64,000 bases of DNA from Pigmentiphaga humi (GTDB lineage Bacteria > Pseudomonadota > Gammaproteobacteria > Burkholderiales > Burkholderiaceae_B). Shown piece by piece: positions 37,625 to 46,629 of this stretch. Within the stretch, counting starts at the first letter, position 1; each line of letters starts with the position of its first letter. Under the pieces are notes generated by a model. It did not search any database, had not been told where the DNA came from, and worked only from the letters and a program-made list of their open reading frames with translations. The stretch lies in the NCBI RefSeq assembly GCF_900606115.1, contig NZ_UWPJ01000010.1, forward strand, positions 1 to 64,000. Direction: 5' to 3'. The translations under genes and the position numbers were made by a program.

Positions 37625-38506
37625 TCAGGCGAAGTCGCGCACGGGGTCGAGGAACAGTTCGTCCACCGTGTAGCGCCGGGGGATCAGGCGCTGCTGGAAG
37701 GCATAGTCGATGGCCACTTCCAGGTTGCGGCGATTGGCCTCTATGCCGAACGGCAAATCGGCGGCGCCCGCGGCCACCGCCTGGCGGCGGCTCTCCGACA
37801 GCGCGCGGTATACCTCCCGGACCGCCTCGGGCCGCTCGCGCATCAGCGACTCGCGCACCACGACCATATGGTTGATCTGCAGCGCGCCGTGGCGCGCCTG
37901 CCAGTCGCGCGCGGCGGCCTGCGGATCGGGAATCACGGTCTGGATGCGGTCATCCGCCGGCAGGCCGTCGCCCGCCACCGCCGCGTCGATCTCCCCCGCC
38001 AGCAGCATGTCGATCATCTTCTTGCCGGGCGCGGCGCGCTCGACGTTGGAGGGATCATGGAACTCCGCCACGTGCGGTTCTTCGAACGTGACCCAACGGA
38101 CCGTGTCGAGGTCGACGCCGTAGTCGTTGGCCAGGATGCCGCGCACCCAGGCGCCGGTGGTCACGGAGTACGAACGGATCCCCACGCGCCGCCCTCCCAG
38201 ATCCGCCGGTTCGAGCTTGCCCCGGCTGCGGTCGTGGATCAGGAAAGGATGCTGGAAGCGGCCGACCATCACGGCCGGCAACAGCGCGAGCGGCTTGCCG
38301 GCGGCCTTGGCGATCAGGAAAGTGATGATCGCCAGTTCGGCCACGTCGAATTCCAGGTCGCGCACGACCCGCTTGAACTCGCCGCTGGCCTTCCCCACCG
38401 GAACGAAATCGAATTCGATGCCTTGCAGCGGCACGTCGCCGCGCTTGAGCGGCAGCGTGACCGGATAGTCGGCCAGCAGCGTATGGAGCTTGATGGATGG
38501 CGCCAT
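37625..38506 (-). CDS. Dihydroxyphthalate-decarboxylase-like/solute-binding-like protein
   Basis: 293-residue protein without a signal peptide, related to the 4,5-dihydroxyphthalate decarboxylase (Pht5) and NMT1-type solute-binding fold. Typical blocks are LPLKRGDVPLQGIEFDFVPV, RDLEFDVAELAIITFLIAK and VGIRSYSVTTGAWVRGIL, the last close to the RAYSVTTG seen in the family. It lacks an export signal, so a cytoplasmic enzyme is more likely than a binding protein. A related gene lies at 39417-40436, with a hydrolase between them. The ATG at 38506 follows the hydrolase stop by two bases; the longer frame to 38596 is not needed. Confidence 0.8.
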   Translation of the reverse strand: MAPSIKLHTLLADYPVTLPLKRGDVPLQGIEFDFVPVGKASGEFKRVVRDLEFDVAELAIITFLIAKAAGKPLALLPAVMVGRFQHPFLIHDRSRGKLEPADLGGRRVGIRSYSVTTGAWVRGILANDYGVDLDTVRWVTFEEPHVAEFHDPSNVERAAPGKKMIDMLLAGEIDAAVAGDGLPADDRIQTVIPDPQAAARDWQARHGALQINHMVVVRESLMRERPEAVREVYRALSESRRQAVAAGAADLPFGIEANRRNLEVAIDYAFQQRLIPRRYTVDELFLDPVRDFA

Positions 38507-38508
38507 GG

Positions 38509-39378
38509 TCAGCGCTCCGCGTGGCCGGCCAGCGCCGGATACAGCTTCTCGGCCGTGCGCCGGAAGATGTGTTCCTTGTCGGCCTCGGAAGCCCACGCCA
38601 GCGCCGCCAGGCTGTCGTCGAGGATCTCCTTGAGCGTGCCCGGCGTAGCGGGGAAGTTCGATCCCCAGGCGATGCGGTCGGCGCCGAACTCGGACACGAC
38701 CCGCGGCAGATAGGTCTCGGGCGACGCCTTGCCCTTGCGCGCATTGTCCATGGTCACACTGGTCAACTTGAGATAGACGTTGGGATATCGAACCACTTGG
38801 TACAGCGCGTCGGCGGCGGTATAGGGCGGCCCCTCTTCAAGCGGGATCTGCCACAAGTGATCCAGGATGATGGGCACCTCGGGAAAGCGCGACAGGATTT
38901 CCTGGAGCTGCGGAAAGCCCTCCGCGCGCATTTGCACGCAGACCGGGATACCGAGTTCGCGCGCGCACTCCCAGGCCGGGAAGGTGCGCGGGTCCGCCAG
39001 CCACGAGGCCTGGCCCGGCATGGTGCTGCCGGTGGTGAACAGGCGCAGGCCGGTCAGTTTCCGGTCCACCACCCACTCGCGAATGCGCTGCGGCGCATCG
39101 TCGGCCAGCACGTCGACGGAGAACACGCCGGTGAATCGATCGGGATGCGCGGCGACCGCGTCGGCCACATAGGAATTGTCGAAGCCATAGCAGGTCGACG
39201 ACTGCACGATGGCGGCCTTGGCGACACCCGCGGCGTCCATCGCGGCCAGCAGCTGCTCGGTCGTGGTGGGACGATCCCTGGACCATCCCGACTGGTTGCC
39301 GCCGAGCGGCGCGCGCGGATAGGTCTCGGTATCGGTCGTGATGATGTGCGGGTGTATGTCCAGAATCCGGGAAGGCAT
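38509..39378 (-). CDS. Amidohydrolase-2 family metal-dependent hydrolase
   Basis: 289-residue TIM-barrel hydrolase of the amidohydrolase-2 family. It starts MPSRILDIHPHIITTD with the HxH metal motif, followed by PIILDHLWQIPLEEGPPY and RIAWGSNFP, the C-terminal metal-site region. Relatives include 2-pyrone-4,6-dicarboxylate hydrolase and gamma-resorcylate or aminocarboxymuconate decarboxylases, so it probably opens or decarboxylates a ring compound. Its place between two dihydroxyphthalate-decarboxylase-like genes suggests one pathway. The exact reaction is not known. Confidence 0.85.
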   Translation of the reverse strand: MPSRILDIHPHIITTDTETYPRAPLGGNQSGWSRDRPTTTEQLLAAMDAAGVAKAAIVQSSTCYGFDNSYVADAVAAHPDRFTGVFSVDVLADDAPQRIREWVVDRKLTGLRLFTTGSTMPGQASWLADPRTFPAWECARELGIPVCVQMRAEGFPQLQEILSRFPEVPIILDHLWQIPLEEGPPYTAADALYQVVRYPNVYLKLTSVTMDNARKGKASPETYLPRVVSEFGADRIAWGSNFPATPGTLKEILDDSLAALAWASEADKEHIFRRTAEKLYPALAGHAER

Positions 39379-39416
39379 CTCAGAAATCCTCGAAATAATG
39401 ATCGGCAGTAAATCAA

Positions 39417-40436
39417 TCAGGCGCGCGGGTCGACGAAGAAATCGCCCGCCTGGTAGGAACGCTTGAGCAGCCCCTGCTCGTGGCAATAGCGGATCAGGGC
39501 CTCGATCGCGGGCCGGTTCTCCTCGATGCCGGCAGGCAGCGGATTGCCGACCACGGACGCCATCTTCATGTAGTGCCGGTCGACCTCGGTGCGGACGTCG
39601 CCGCGGCCGAGCCGGTCCAGATAGAGTTCGGTAGACTTGGCCAGCGCGTCGAACAGCGCCCGTGCGAGCCACGGGTACCGTTCGAGCAGTTCGTCCTTGA
39701 CGACGATGAGCCCGTGGATCGGATAAATGCCGGTACGGCGCACCCAATCCTTTTCCAGCTCGAAGGCGTCCGGAAACATCTCGGGATAAACCGTGGCTCC
39801 CTTGCTGGCCTCTTCCCACCCGACCATCGGTGCGCCGCCCTTGCCTGCGTCCCAGCCCGCGGTGGGCGCGCCCGCGCGGCCGATGCCCGCGGGCCCGGTG
39901 AACGCAGCCTGCAAACTGCCGTCGGCCATCATGCTCACCAGCGATTGGCCCGCCGGCGCATGGCTGACATTGGGCGGCAGCTGAAGCGATGCGACATGCT
40001 CTTCGTCATCGACCACCCAGCCCACCTTCGACAGGTCGACCCCGTATTCGTCGGACAGGATGCCGCGCGTCCAGATCCCGGTGGAGACCGAATAGGCCCG
40101 CACGCCGACCTGCTTGCCCTCCAGGTCTTTCGGACTGGAGATTCCGGCGTCGGGCCGGTACACCAGTCCTTCGTGATGCAGGCGGCGATAGACGAACACC
40201 GGCAGCGCCTTGAACGGCGCGCCCGCTTCCCGCGCGATCATGTAGGTGGCGGGCGCCATCTCGCATACGTCGAACTCGACATCGCGCACCATGCGCCGGA
40301 ATGCCGCGATGATGGGCTCGACTTCGACGAAATGCGCCTCGACGCCCTCGATGGGCACAGTGCCATCCTTGAAAGCGGCTGTATGCCCGTAGTTGCCCAG
40401 GGCGATATTCAGTTGGACGGAACCGTTGCGTGACAT
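39417..40436 (-). CDS. Dihydroxyphthalate-decarboxylase-like/solute-binding-like protein, second copy
   Basis: 339-residue paralogue of the 37625-38506 product. Shared blocks are VPIEGVEAHFVEVEP, RDVEFDVCEMAPATYMIAREAG, and GVRAYSVSTGIWTRGILSDEYGV. It has an extra Gly/Ala-rich stretch (GPAGIGRAGAPTAGWDAGKG) in the middle, absent in the first copy, followed by a family-like YPIHGLIVVKDEL. It also lacks a signal peptide. The 38-base gap to the hydrolase gene indicates the same operon. The start is ATG 40436. Confidence 0.8.
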   Translation of the reverse strand: MSRNGSVQLNIALGNYGHTAAFKDGTVPIEGVEAHFVEVEPIIAAFRRMVRDVEFDVCEMAPATYMIAREAGAPFKALPVFVYRRLHHEGLVYRPDAGISSPKDLEGKQVGVRAYSVSTGIWTRGILSDEYGVDLSKVGWVVDDEEHVASLQLPPNVSHAPAGQSLVSMMADGSLQAAFTGPAGIGRAGAPTAGWDAGKGGAPMVGWEEASKGATVYPEMFPDAFELEKDWVRRTGIYPIHGLIVVKDELLERYPWLARALFDALAKSTELYLDRLGRGDVRTEVDRHYMKMASVVGNPLPAGIEENRPAIEALIRYCHEQGLLKRSYQAGDFFVDPRA

Positions 40437-40486
40437 GGTTGTTTTCCTCTTCCTCATGCGGGGATTGGGTGTCTGAATAGCTCGCC

Positions 40487-41464
40487 CTACTGGAGCGGGA
40501 TATTCGCCTGTTCGATCACTTTCTTCCACTTCGTATAGTCGGAATTGAGCTGGTCGCGTATCTGTTCCGACGTACCGGCACGCGGCACCGTGCCCGCGGC
40601 CACCAGCTTCTGCGAAACTTCGGGGTCTGCGATCGCGCGCGCGATCGCCTTCTGCAGGCTTGCGACGACTTCCGGCGGTGTTCCCGGCGGCGCCGACAGC
40701 CCGTTCCACGACGAAGCTTCGTAGCCGGGCACCCCGCTCTGGTCGATGGTAGGCACCTGCGGCAACAGCGGCGAACGTTTGAGCGAGGCCACGCCGATCG
40801 CGCGCAGCGCGCCGCTCGAGAGTTGCCCCATGACCGGCGGCATGAGCTCCATGCCGACCTGCACGTCCTTCGACCGCAGCGCCGAAATCACTTCCGCGGA
40901 GGAGCGGTAGGGAACGACCTGGGCCTGGATCCCGGCAGCGGTTTGAAACAGCACCGCCGCGAGCTGCTGGGTACTGCCGACGTTGATCGAACCGATGTTC
41001 AGCTTGCCCGGATTGGCGCGGGCATAGTCGAGGACATCCTGTACGGTCTTGAACGGCGAGTCATCGGCCACCACCATCACCATCTCGAAAAAGGCAAGCG
41101 TGGAGATGTGGTTGAAGTCGTTCATGACGTCGTTCGGCAACGACTTGAACAGCGCGCGGTTGATCGCGAAATTATTGCCCGTCAGCAGTATCGTGTAACC
41201 GTCGGGCTCGGCCTTGGCCACCGCCTCGGATGCCGCAATAGCGCCGGCGCCCGGGCGGTTGTCGACCACGAAGGCCTGGCCCATGATCTCGCCCACTTTT
41301 CGTGTGACGATCCGGGAAACGAGATCCCCCGCTCCCCCCGGCGCATAAGGCACCACTACCCGGACCGGCTTGGAAGGATAGGGTTGCTGCGCTGCACTTA
41401 CCGAGCACCCGAGAGCGAACGCGGCCACAGCCGCGCTCTTGATAAGGCTGGTCATGCGATTCAT
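40487..41464 (-). CDS. Bug-family (TctC) solute-binding protein
   Basis: 325-residue periplasmic binding protein. The signal MTSLIKSAAVAAFALGCSVSAAQ ends near residue 26. The Bug blocks VVVPYAPGGAGDLVSRI, PGAGAIAASEAVAKAEPDGYTI and VPGYEASSWNGL are present. It is the first gene of the minus-strand cluster that includes two dihydroxyphthalate-decarboxylase-like genes, so the imported ligand is probably an aromatic acid or related carboxylate that the enzymes degrade. No TctA/B membrane genes are adjacent. The start ATG 41464 is preferred over a longer frame. Confidence 0.92.
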   Translation of the reverse strand: MNRMTSLIKSAAVAAFALGCSVSAAQQPYPSKPVRVVVPYAPGGAGDLVSRIVTRKVGEIMGQAFVVDNRPGAGAIAASEAVAKAEPDGYTILLTGNNFAINRALFKSLPNDVMNDFNHISTLAFFEMVMVVADDSPFKTVQDVLDYARANPGKLNIGSINVGSTQQLAAVLFQTAAGIQAQVVPYRSSAEVISALRSKDVQVGMELMPPVMGQLSSGALRAIGVASLKRSPLLPQVPTIDQSGVPGYEASSWNGLSAPPGTPPEVVASLQKAIARAIADPEVSQKLVAAGTVPRAGTSEQIRDQLNSDYTKWKKVIEQANIPLQ

Positions 41465-41603
41465 GTTGTCTCCGCTGTCTAGGTCAGGCGGGCAATCAGG
41501 TGCCCCGCTCGTCAAACTCGGAGTTTTGTACATTGGCCATCGGGCGGTGGTCTATGGAGTAATATCTCTGGCGAGTTGAGTACACATTCAAGTCGACCCC
41601 GCA

Positions 41604-42545
41604 ATGGCCCAGCTGGATTGGTATCTGCACGTCAATCTCAAGTCGCGTCAACTGCGCCTGCTGGTAGCGCTGGGCGATTTCGGCAACCTCAAGCAAGTGG
41701 CGGAGATCTCCCACGTCACGGTGTCGACCGTCTCCAAGGCCTTGAGCGAACTCGAAAAAGGACTGGGCCTGACGCTATTTCGGCGCACGAGCCAAGGCCT
41801 GCGGCCGACGCCGCACGGCGAGTGCCTGATCGCGCATGCGCGCACCATCCTCGGCGACATCGGCCGCGCGCGCGAGGACCTGAAGGCACTGAGCAGCGGC
41901 TCCGTCGGCAAGGTCACGCTCGGCATGCTGCCCGCCACCTCGTCGGGCCTGATGGCCCAGGCCCTGGGTCTGCTCAAGCAGCGCTCGCCCGGCACCAACG
42001 TTCTGGTCACCGACGGCACGGTCAACGCGCTGATGCCCGAGCTATGGCGCGGCGGGCTGGACATGGTCGTAGGACGCCTGCCCGCCCCCGACCTGCGCAA
42101 CGGCATCACCGAAAAGATATTGCTGGAGGACCCGCCCGTACTGGTGGCTGGACGCCATCATCCCCTGGCCGCGCGCAAACGGCTGACGTGGTCTTCGCTG
42201 CGCAACTATCCCTGGGTGCTTCCTCCTTCCGGCACCTTGCTGCGCGACCCCCTCGAACGCGTGCTGGAGCGGCACGGCGTACCGCTGGCCGGCAACTACA
42301 TCGAGATGCTGTCCATCCACGTCATTCAGGCGTATTTGCAGATCAGCGATGCCGTCGCGGTCTACGGCGGCCTCCTCGACCGCGGCATAGAGCAATCGCT
42401 GACGGTGCTTCCGCTCGCATTGCCCAGGCTGCTGCGGCCGACCGGGGTCATCTGGATCCGCGACAGGCCCCTGACGCCGAGCGCCAGGCTCATGCTGGAA
42501 TGCCTGGAAGAAGTGGCCCTGCAATGGCCCGCGCGGCGAAGCTGA
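41604..42545 (+). CDS. LysR-family regulator, divergent from the catabolic cluster
   Basis: 313-residue LysR-type regulator. The helix-turn-helix reads LLVALGDFGNLKQVAEISHVTVSTVSKALSELEK and is followed by RRTSQGLRPTPHGE. The opening MAQLDWYLHVNLKSRQL is like those of regulators of the gallate/protocatechuate type (for example PcaQ-like proteins), which fits an aromatic cluster. It shares a 139-base gap with the divergent Bug gene, including the A/T-richer stretch around 41560-41600. It converges with the acyl-CoA dehydrogenase gene. Confidence 0.9.
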   Translation: MAQLDWYLHVNLKSRQLRLLVALGDFGNLKQVAEISHVTVSTVSKALSELEKGLGLTLFRRTSQGLRPTPHGECLIAHARTILGDIGRAREDLKALSSGSVGKVTLGMLPATSSGLMAQALGLLKQRSPGTNVLVTDGTVNALMPELWRGGLDMVVGRLPAPDLRNGITEKILLEDPPVLVAGRHHPLAARKRLTWSSLRNYPWVLPPSGTLLRDPLERVLERHGVPLAGNYIEMLSIHVIQAYLQISDAVAVYGGLLDRGIEQSLTVLPLALPRLLRPTGVIWIRDRPLTPSARLMLECLEEVALQWPARRS

Positions 42546-42590
42546 GGGCTTCAGGCCCGTCGCCATGCCGTGCGGGTTGCTAGGCAGTCG

Positions 42591-44804
42591 TCAGGGCATC
42601 GCATGAGACCGCAGAGCATGCGGTTCGAAACTGTCCACTTCGATAACCTTGGCCGCGGCCGCCCGAGCAGCCTCGACCGCATCGCGCTGCTCGGCCGACC
42701 ACGTCTCGGGCAATGGATGGTCCGAGCCGGCACGGCGGACCGCGTCGAGCAGGTCGGCATGGCGGGCGGCCAGTTCGAAAGCCGTTTCCAGATCGTGCAC
42801 CGCCTCGCCCGCTCGGGGCCGGGCCAGGCCGGGCAGCAGCCGCTCGCGCGCCGCCGACGGCTCCAGCAGCAGGGCCGCGCACGCTTGCGTGACCGCGTCG
42901 GCCGGCCCGCGCCGCCGCACGCCCCAGGGCAGGCACGCCAGCCGCAGGACAGCCGCGACCGCCCTGCCCGGCAGGTTGGCCAGCACGCCGTCCAGGCTGC
43001 TTTCGATCGTGGCGAATCCGCTCTCCATGCACCACTGCACCAGAGGCAGGTCGGCGGCCTGCCGGCCTTCGTCGTGCCAGCGCTTGAGCACCGCCGACAG
43101 CAGGTACAGTTCGGCCAGGATGTCGCCCAGCCGGCCCGAGATCGCCTCCTTGCGCTTGAGCGCCCCGCCCAGGCTGCCGAGCGCGGCGTCGGCCACCAGC
43201 GCGAATGCGGCTGCATAGCGGTTCAACTGGCGGTAGTAAGGCGCGGCGACGCCGGCGGCGCGCGGCGCCGGCGCGAAGCGGCCGCCAGTCCAGCCGCGGC
43301 CGATGGCGCGCAGCGTGTTGCGCGCGGCATGGCCGGCATGGCGCCAGAACACCCGGTCGAAGGCGTCCAGCCCGCGGCGCGGATCGGCATCGGCCAGCGC
43401 CGCCATTTCCTGCATCAGGAAAGGATGCGCGCGGATGGCGCCCTGGCCGAAGATGATCAGGCAGCGCGTCAGGATGTTGGCGCCTTCGACCGTGATGCCT
43501 ACCGGCACGGCCCGGTAGATGTTGCCCAGGTAATTGCGCGGCCCGTCGATGACCGCCTTGCCCGCGTGCACGTCCATCGCGTCATTGATCGCCACGCGCA
43601 TGCGCTCGGTCGCATGGTATTTCATGATGGCGGAGATCACCGCCGGCTTGTGGCCCGCGTCCAGCCCGGCGCAGGTCAGGCGCCGCGCCGCATCGACCTG
43701 GTAGGCCAGCGCCGCCATGCGCCCCAGCTTCTCCTGCACGCCTTCGAATTTGCCGATGGCGATGCCGAACTGCTCGCGGATCCGCGCGTACGCGCCGCTG
43801 GTGTGCGCGGCGAACACGCACGAAGCGGCGGCCAGCGAAGGCAGCGAGATGCCCCGCCCAGCCGCCAGCGCCGTCATCAGCATCTCCCAGCCCTGCCCGG
43901 CACGTTCGGGGCCGCCGACGATCGCCTCCAGAGGGATGAACACGTCGCGCCCCTGGTTCGGGCCGTTCTGGAACACCTGCATGGCCGGCAGGTGGCGCCG
44001 GCCGATTTCCACGCCCGGCGTATCGGTGGGCACCAGGGCCACGGTGATGCCCAGCTCGGCCGCGCCGCCCAGCAAACCGTCGGGATCGCGCAGCTTGAAA
44101 GCCAGTCCCAGCACCGTCGCCACCGGTCCCAGCGTGATGTAGCGCTTGTGCCAATTCAGCCGTATGCCCAGCGTCTCCTGCCCTTCCCAGGTCCCGCGGC
44201 AGACCACGCCCGTGTCCACCATGGAAGCGGCGTCCGAGCCGGCCTCGGGGCTGGTCAGGCCGAAGCAGGGAATGTCGCGGCCGTCGGCCAGCCGGGGCAG
44301 CCAGTGGTCGCGCTGCGCCTGCGTGCCGAAATGCAGCAGCAGTTCGCCCGGCCCGAGCGAATTGGGCACCATGACCGTCACCGCGACCGCGACCGAACGC
44401 GTGGAAATGCGCCGCACCACCTCGGAATGCGCATACGCTGAAAAACCCAGGCCGCCGTACTGGCGCGGAATGATCATGCCGAAGAAGCGGCGCGCCTTGA
44501 GGAAGGCCCAGATGTCGGCGGGCAGGTCGCGCAGCTCCCAATTGATCCGCCAGTCGTCGATCATCGCGCACAGCTCCGCCACCGGACCGTCGAGGAACGC
44601 CTGTTCCTCGGCGCTCAGGCTGGCCGGCGGCGTATCGAGCAGCTTGCGCCAGTCGGGCGTCCCGGTGAACAGTTCCGCGTCCCACCAGACGTCGCCGGCC
44701 TCGATCGCGGCGCGCTCGGTTTCCGACATGGCGGGCAGCGCGGCCGCCGCCCATCGGAACAGCGGCCTGGACAAGCGCTCCCGGCGCCATGAGGAATCTG
44801 CCAT
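42591..44804 (-). CDS. FadE-type acyl-CoA dehydrogenase
   Basis: 737-residue FAD acyl-CoA dehydrogenase of the FadE type, for beta-oxidation. The N-terminal helical part and the middle beta domain (CFGLTSPEAGSDAASMVDTG) are clear, and IREQFGIAIGKFEGVQEKLGRM and YLGNIYRAVPVGITVEGANILTR are family blocks. The C-terminal 200 residues form the DUF1974 domain found only in long FadE proteins. E. coli FadE is 814 residues and starts with a membrane region that is missing here, so this one may be soluble. ATG 44804 is chosen for AAGGAGG upstream. Confidence 0.9.
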   Translation of the reverse strand: MADSSWRRERLSRPLFRWAAAALPAMSETERAAIEAGDVWWDAELFTGTPDWRKLLDTPPASLSAEEQAFLDGPVAELCAMIDDWRINWELRDLPADIWAFLKARRFFGMIIPRQYGGLGFSAYAHSEVVRRISTRSVAVAVTVMVPNSLGPGELLLHFGTQAQRDHWLPRLADGRDIPCFGLTSPEAGSDAASMVDTGVVCRGTWEGQETLGIRLNWHKRYITLGPVATVLGLAFKLRDPDGLLGGAAELGITVALVPTDTPGVEIGRRHLPAMQVFQNGPNQGRDVFIPLEAIVGGPERAGQGWEMLMTALAAGRGISLPSLAAASCVFAAHTSGAYARIREQFGIAIGKFEGVQEKLGRMAALAYQVDAARRLTCAGLDAGHKPAVISAIMKYHATERMRVAINDAMDVHAGKAVIDGPRNYLGNIYRAVPVGITVEGANILTRCLIIFGQGAIRAHPFLMQEMAALADADPRRGLDAFDRVFWRHAGHAARNTLRAIGRGWTGGRFAPAPRAAGVAAPYYRQLNRYAAAFALVADAALGSLGGALKRKEAISGRLGDILAELYLLSAVLKRWHDEGRQAADLPLVQWCMESGFATIESSLDGVLANLPGRAVAAVLRLACLPWGVRRRGPADAVTQACAALLLEPSAARERLLPGLARPRAGEAVHDLETAFELAARHADLLDAVRRAGSDHPLPETWSAEQRDAVEAARAAAAKVIEVDSFEPHALRSHAMP

Positions 44805-44992
44805 CGTCTGCCTCCTTGCAGATAGGGTCGTTGCCGCGGAGGGATGCCGGCGCAGCACGCATCCGGGCGATCCGGATGCCCGGGCTCACGGCACATAGTA
44901 GTGCGCGGCAAGCTAGAGCAGCCCATCCTCGATGGACGCACCCTGCCCGGCATTGGTTCCGCCCACGCCGGCGCACTGGTTAAGATAGCGCC

Positions 44993-46120
44993 ATGACCGA
45001 TCTTGCCCCGTCTCTTGCTTCCCCGCCCTCCTCATCGCCGTCCGCTCCGCCTCGGCTCGCCTTCGTCGACCTCGAAACCACCGGCACGGCGCCGCACAGC
45101 GACCGCATCACCGAGATCGGCATCGTCCAGGTCGATGAAGACGGCGTGCGCGAGTGGAGCAGCCTGGTCAACCCCGAGCGTCCCATCCCGCGGATGATCC
45201 AGTCGCTGACCGGCATCTCCAACGCCATGGTGGCCGGCGCCCCGCGCTTCGCGGAACTGGCCGGCGACATCGCGGCGCGGCTGCGCGGCTATACCTTCAT
45301 CGCCCATAACGCCGGTTTCGATTACGGTTTCCTGCGCCATGAATTCCAGCGCGCCGGCCTGCCCTTCCGCGCGCAGGTACTGTGCACCGTGCGGCTGTCG
45401 CGCCGGCTCTATCCCCACTACCGCAGCCACGGCCTGGACGCGCTGATCGCGCGCCATGGCCTGCGCGTCGAAGTGCGCCACCGCGCCCTCGACGACGCGC
45501 GGCTGATCTGGCATTTCTGGCAGGACATCCACCGCGAATTTCCCGCCGCCCACATTGCCGGAATCGCCGACGCCCTCAGCGGCCGGCTGGAATGGCCGGC
45601 CGCCCTCGATCCGGACCTGCCCGACCGGCTGCCCGAGACGCCCGGCGTCTACACACTGCGCAATGCCAATGGCGTGGCGCTCTACGTCGGACGGGCCGAC
45701 AGGCTGCGCGACAAAATCCTCGCCCATTTCCAGCCGGCGCGCTGGCGCTCGGCCAAGGCCGGGAGACTGGCCGCCCAGGTGCACGATCTCGCCTGGCAGG
45801 AAACCGGGGGCGCCCTCGGCGCGCTGTTGCATGAAAACAGGCTGCTGCGCGCGCTCGAGCCCTTGCACAACCGCCGATCCCGCGGCACGGCGCCCCAGGC
45901 CGCGGCGGAGTGGCCGTATCCCGGCCCGGTCGGCATACGCGAGTCGCGACTGATCCACGTGCTGCACGGCTGGCAGTTCATCGGCACGGCATCGAGCGAC
46001 GAAACGATGCACGAACTGCTCGACGGCTCGCGCGCCGGCTACGACCACGACGTCTACCGCATCCTGCGCGACCGGCTGCACTTGGTGCCGCTGCTCAAAT
46101 GGGACGCGCCGCCGCGCTGA
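44993..46120 (+). CDS. DnaQ-type 3'-5' exonuclease fused to a GIY-YIG domain
   Basis: 375-residue two-domain protein. Residues of about 20-195 form a DEDDh exonuclease: FVDLETTG (Asp26, Glu28), HNAGFDYGFLRHEF and HRALDDARLIWHF. Residues of about 215-305 form a GIY-YIG domain (PGVYTLRNANGVALYVGRA), as in UvrC and Cho. The rest is of unknown role. This fusion is known from actinobacteria and some proteobacteria and is thought to act in DNA repair, as a stand-alone UvrC-like endonuclease with an exonuclease. It is divergent from fadE. Confidence 0.88.
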   Translation: MTDLAPSLASPPSSSPSAPPRLAFVDLETTGTAPHSDRITEIGIVQVDEDGVREWSSLVNPERPIPRMIQSLTGISNAMVAGAPRFAELAGDIAARLRGYTFIAHNAGFDYGFLRHEFQRAGLPFRAQVLCTVRLSRRLYPHYRSHGLDALIARHGLRVEVRHRALDDARLIWHFWQDIHREFPAAHIAGIADALSGRLEWPAALDPDLPDRLPETPGVYTLRNANGVALYVGRADRLRDKILAHFQPARWRSAKAGRLAAQVHDLAWQETGGALGALLHENRLLRALEPLHNRRSRGTAPQAAAEWPYPGPVGIRESRLIHVLHGWQFIGTASSDETMHELLDGSRAGYDHDVYRILRDRLHLVPLLKWDAPPR

Positions 46121-46159
46121 CGGACGTTGCCGCACCCACGTCCCGCATGGCGGAAAACC

Positions 46160-46378
46160 TCATTTATCGGCGGGTCCCGCCACGTCGATGCCGCTGCCGG
46201 ACAGCTTGTTGGAGCGAGGCGCGCGGCCCAGCTCGTCGGCCGATACGTTGCGGTCGTTCTGGCGCTCGGCCTGCTCCCGCTCGAGCGGCGCCTGCGCGGC
46301 TTCTGCGGTTTCTTCTTTACGGGCATTCTGTCCCGGCTGCCGGGCGGACCGGGGATCGGGCGGGGTCGAAGGTTTCAT
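46160..46378 (-). CDS. Small disordered protein of unknown function
   Basis: 72-residue hydrophilic protein, rich in Ala, Arg, Glu and Gln with few hydrophobic residues, so probably disordered. It lacks a signal and membrane segment. The start ATG 46378 follows AAGGAGCCCTCC at the right distance, which is a strong ribosome site and the main reason to accept it as a gene. It is divergent from the STN-domain gene and converges with the exonuclease gene. I cannot assign a function. Confidence 0.55.
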   Translation of the reverse strand: MKPSTPPDPRSARQPGQNARKEETAEAAQAPLEREQAERQNDRNVSADELGRAPRSNKLSGSGIDVAGPADK

Positions 46379-46629
46379 GGAGGGCTCCTTGCGTATGCGT
46401 CATCGACGGCCGCACGGCCGAAACGACGGCGGCCGATGCGGTCCCACGCACGAACCGTTCCCGGCCAGCGAAGCTCGGATCTGCGTGCATCGTCCGCAGC
46501 GACACACCTGGACAAACATGCTGGATATCCGCAACTAACCCGAGCACAGGCAGGCGTGATACGCTGAGGGCGTCATCGAACAATTACAAGCAGGCAGCAC
46601 GCGATGCCACCCTGCAACAGGAGACTCGA
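46379..46629. promoter_or_regulatory. Divergent gap between the small protein and the STN-domain gene
   Basis: This 251-base gap contains the promoters of both genes. It is GC-rich at the left and less so near 46530-46610. No clear promoter pair or operator dyad is visible. The STN gene's AGGAG ribosome site is at 46618-46622. Confidence 0.4.
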
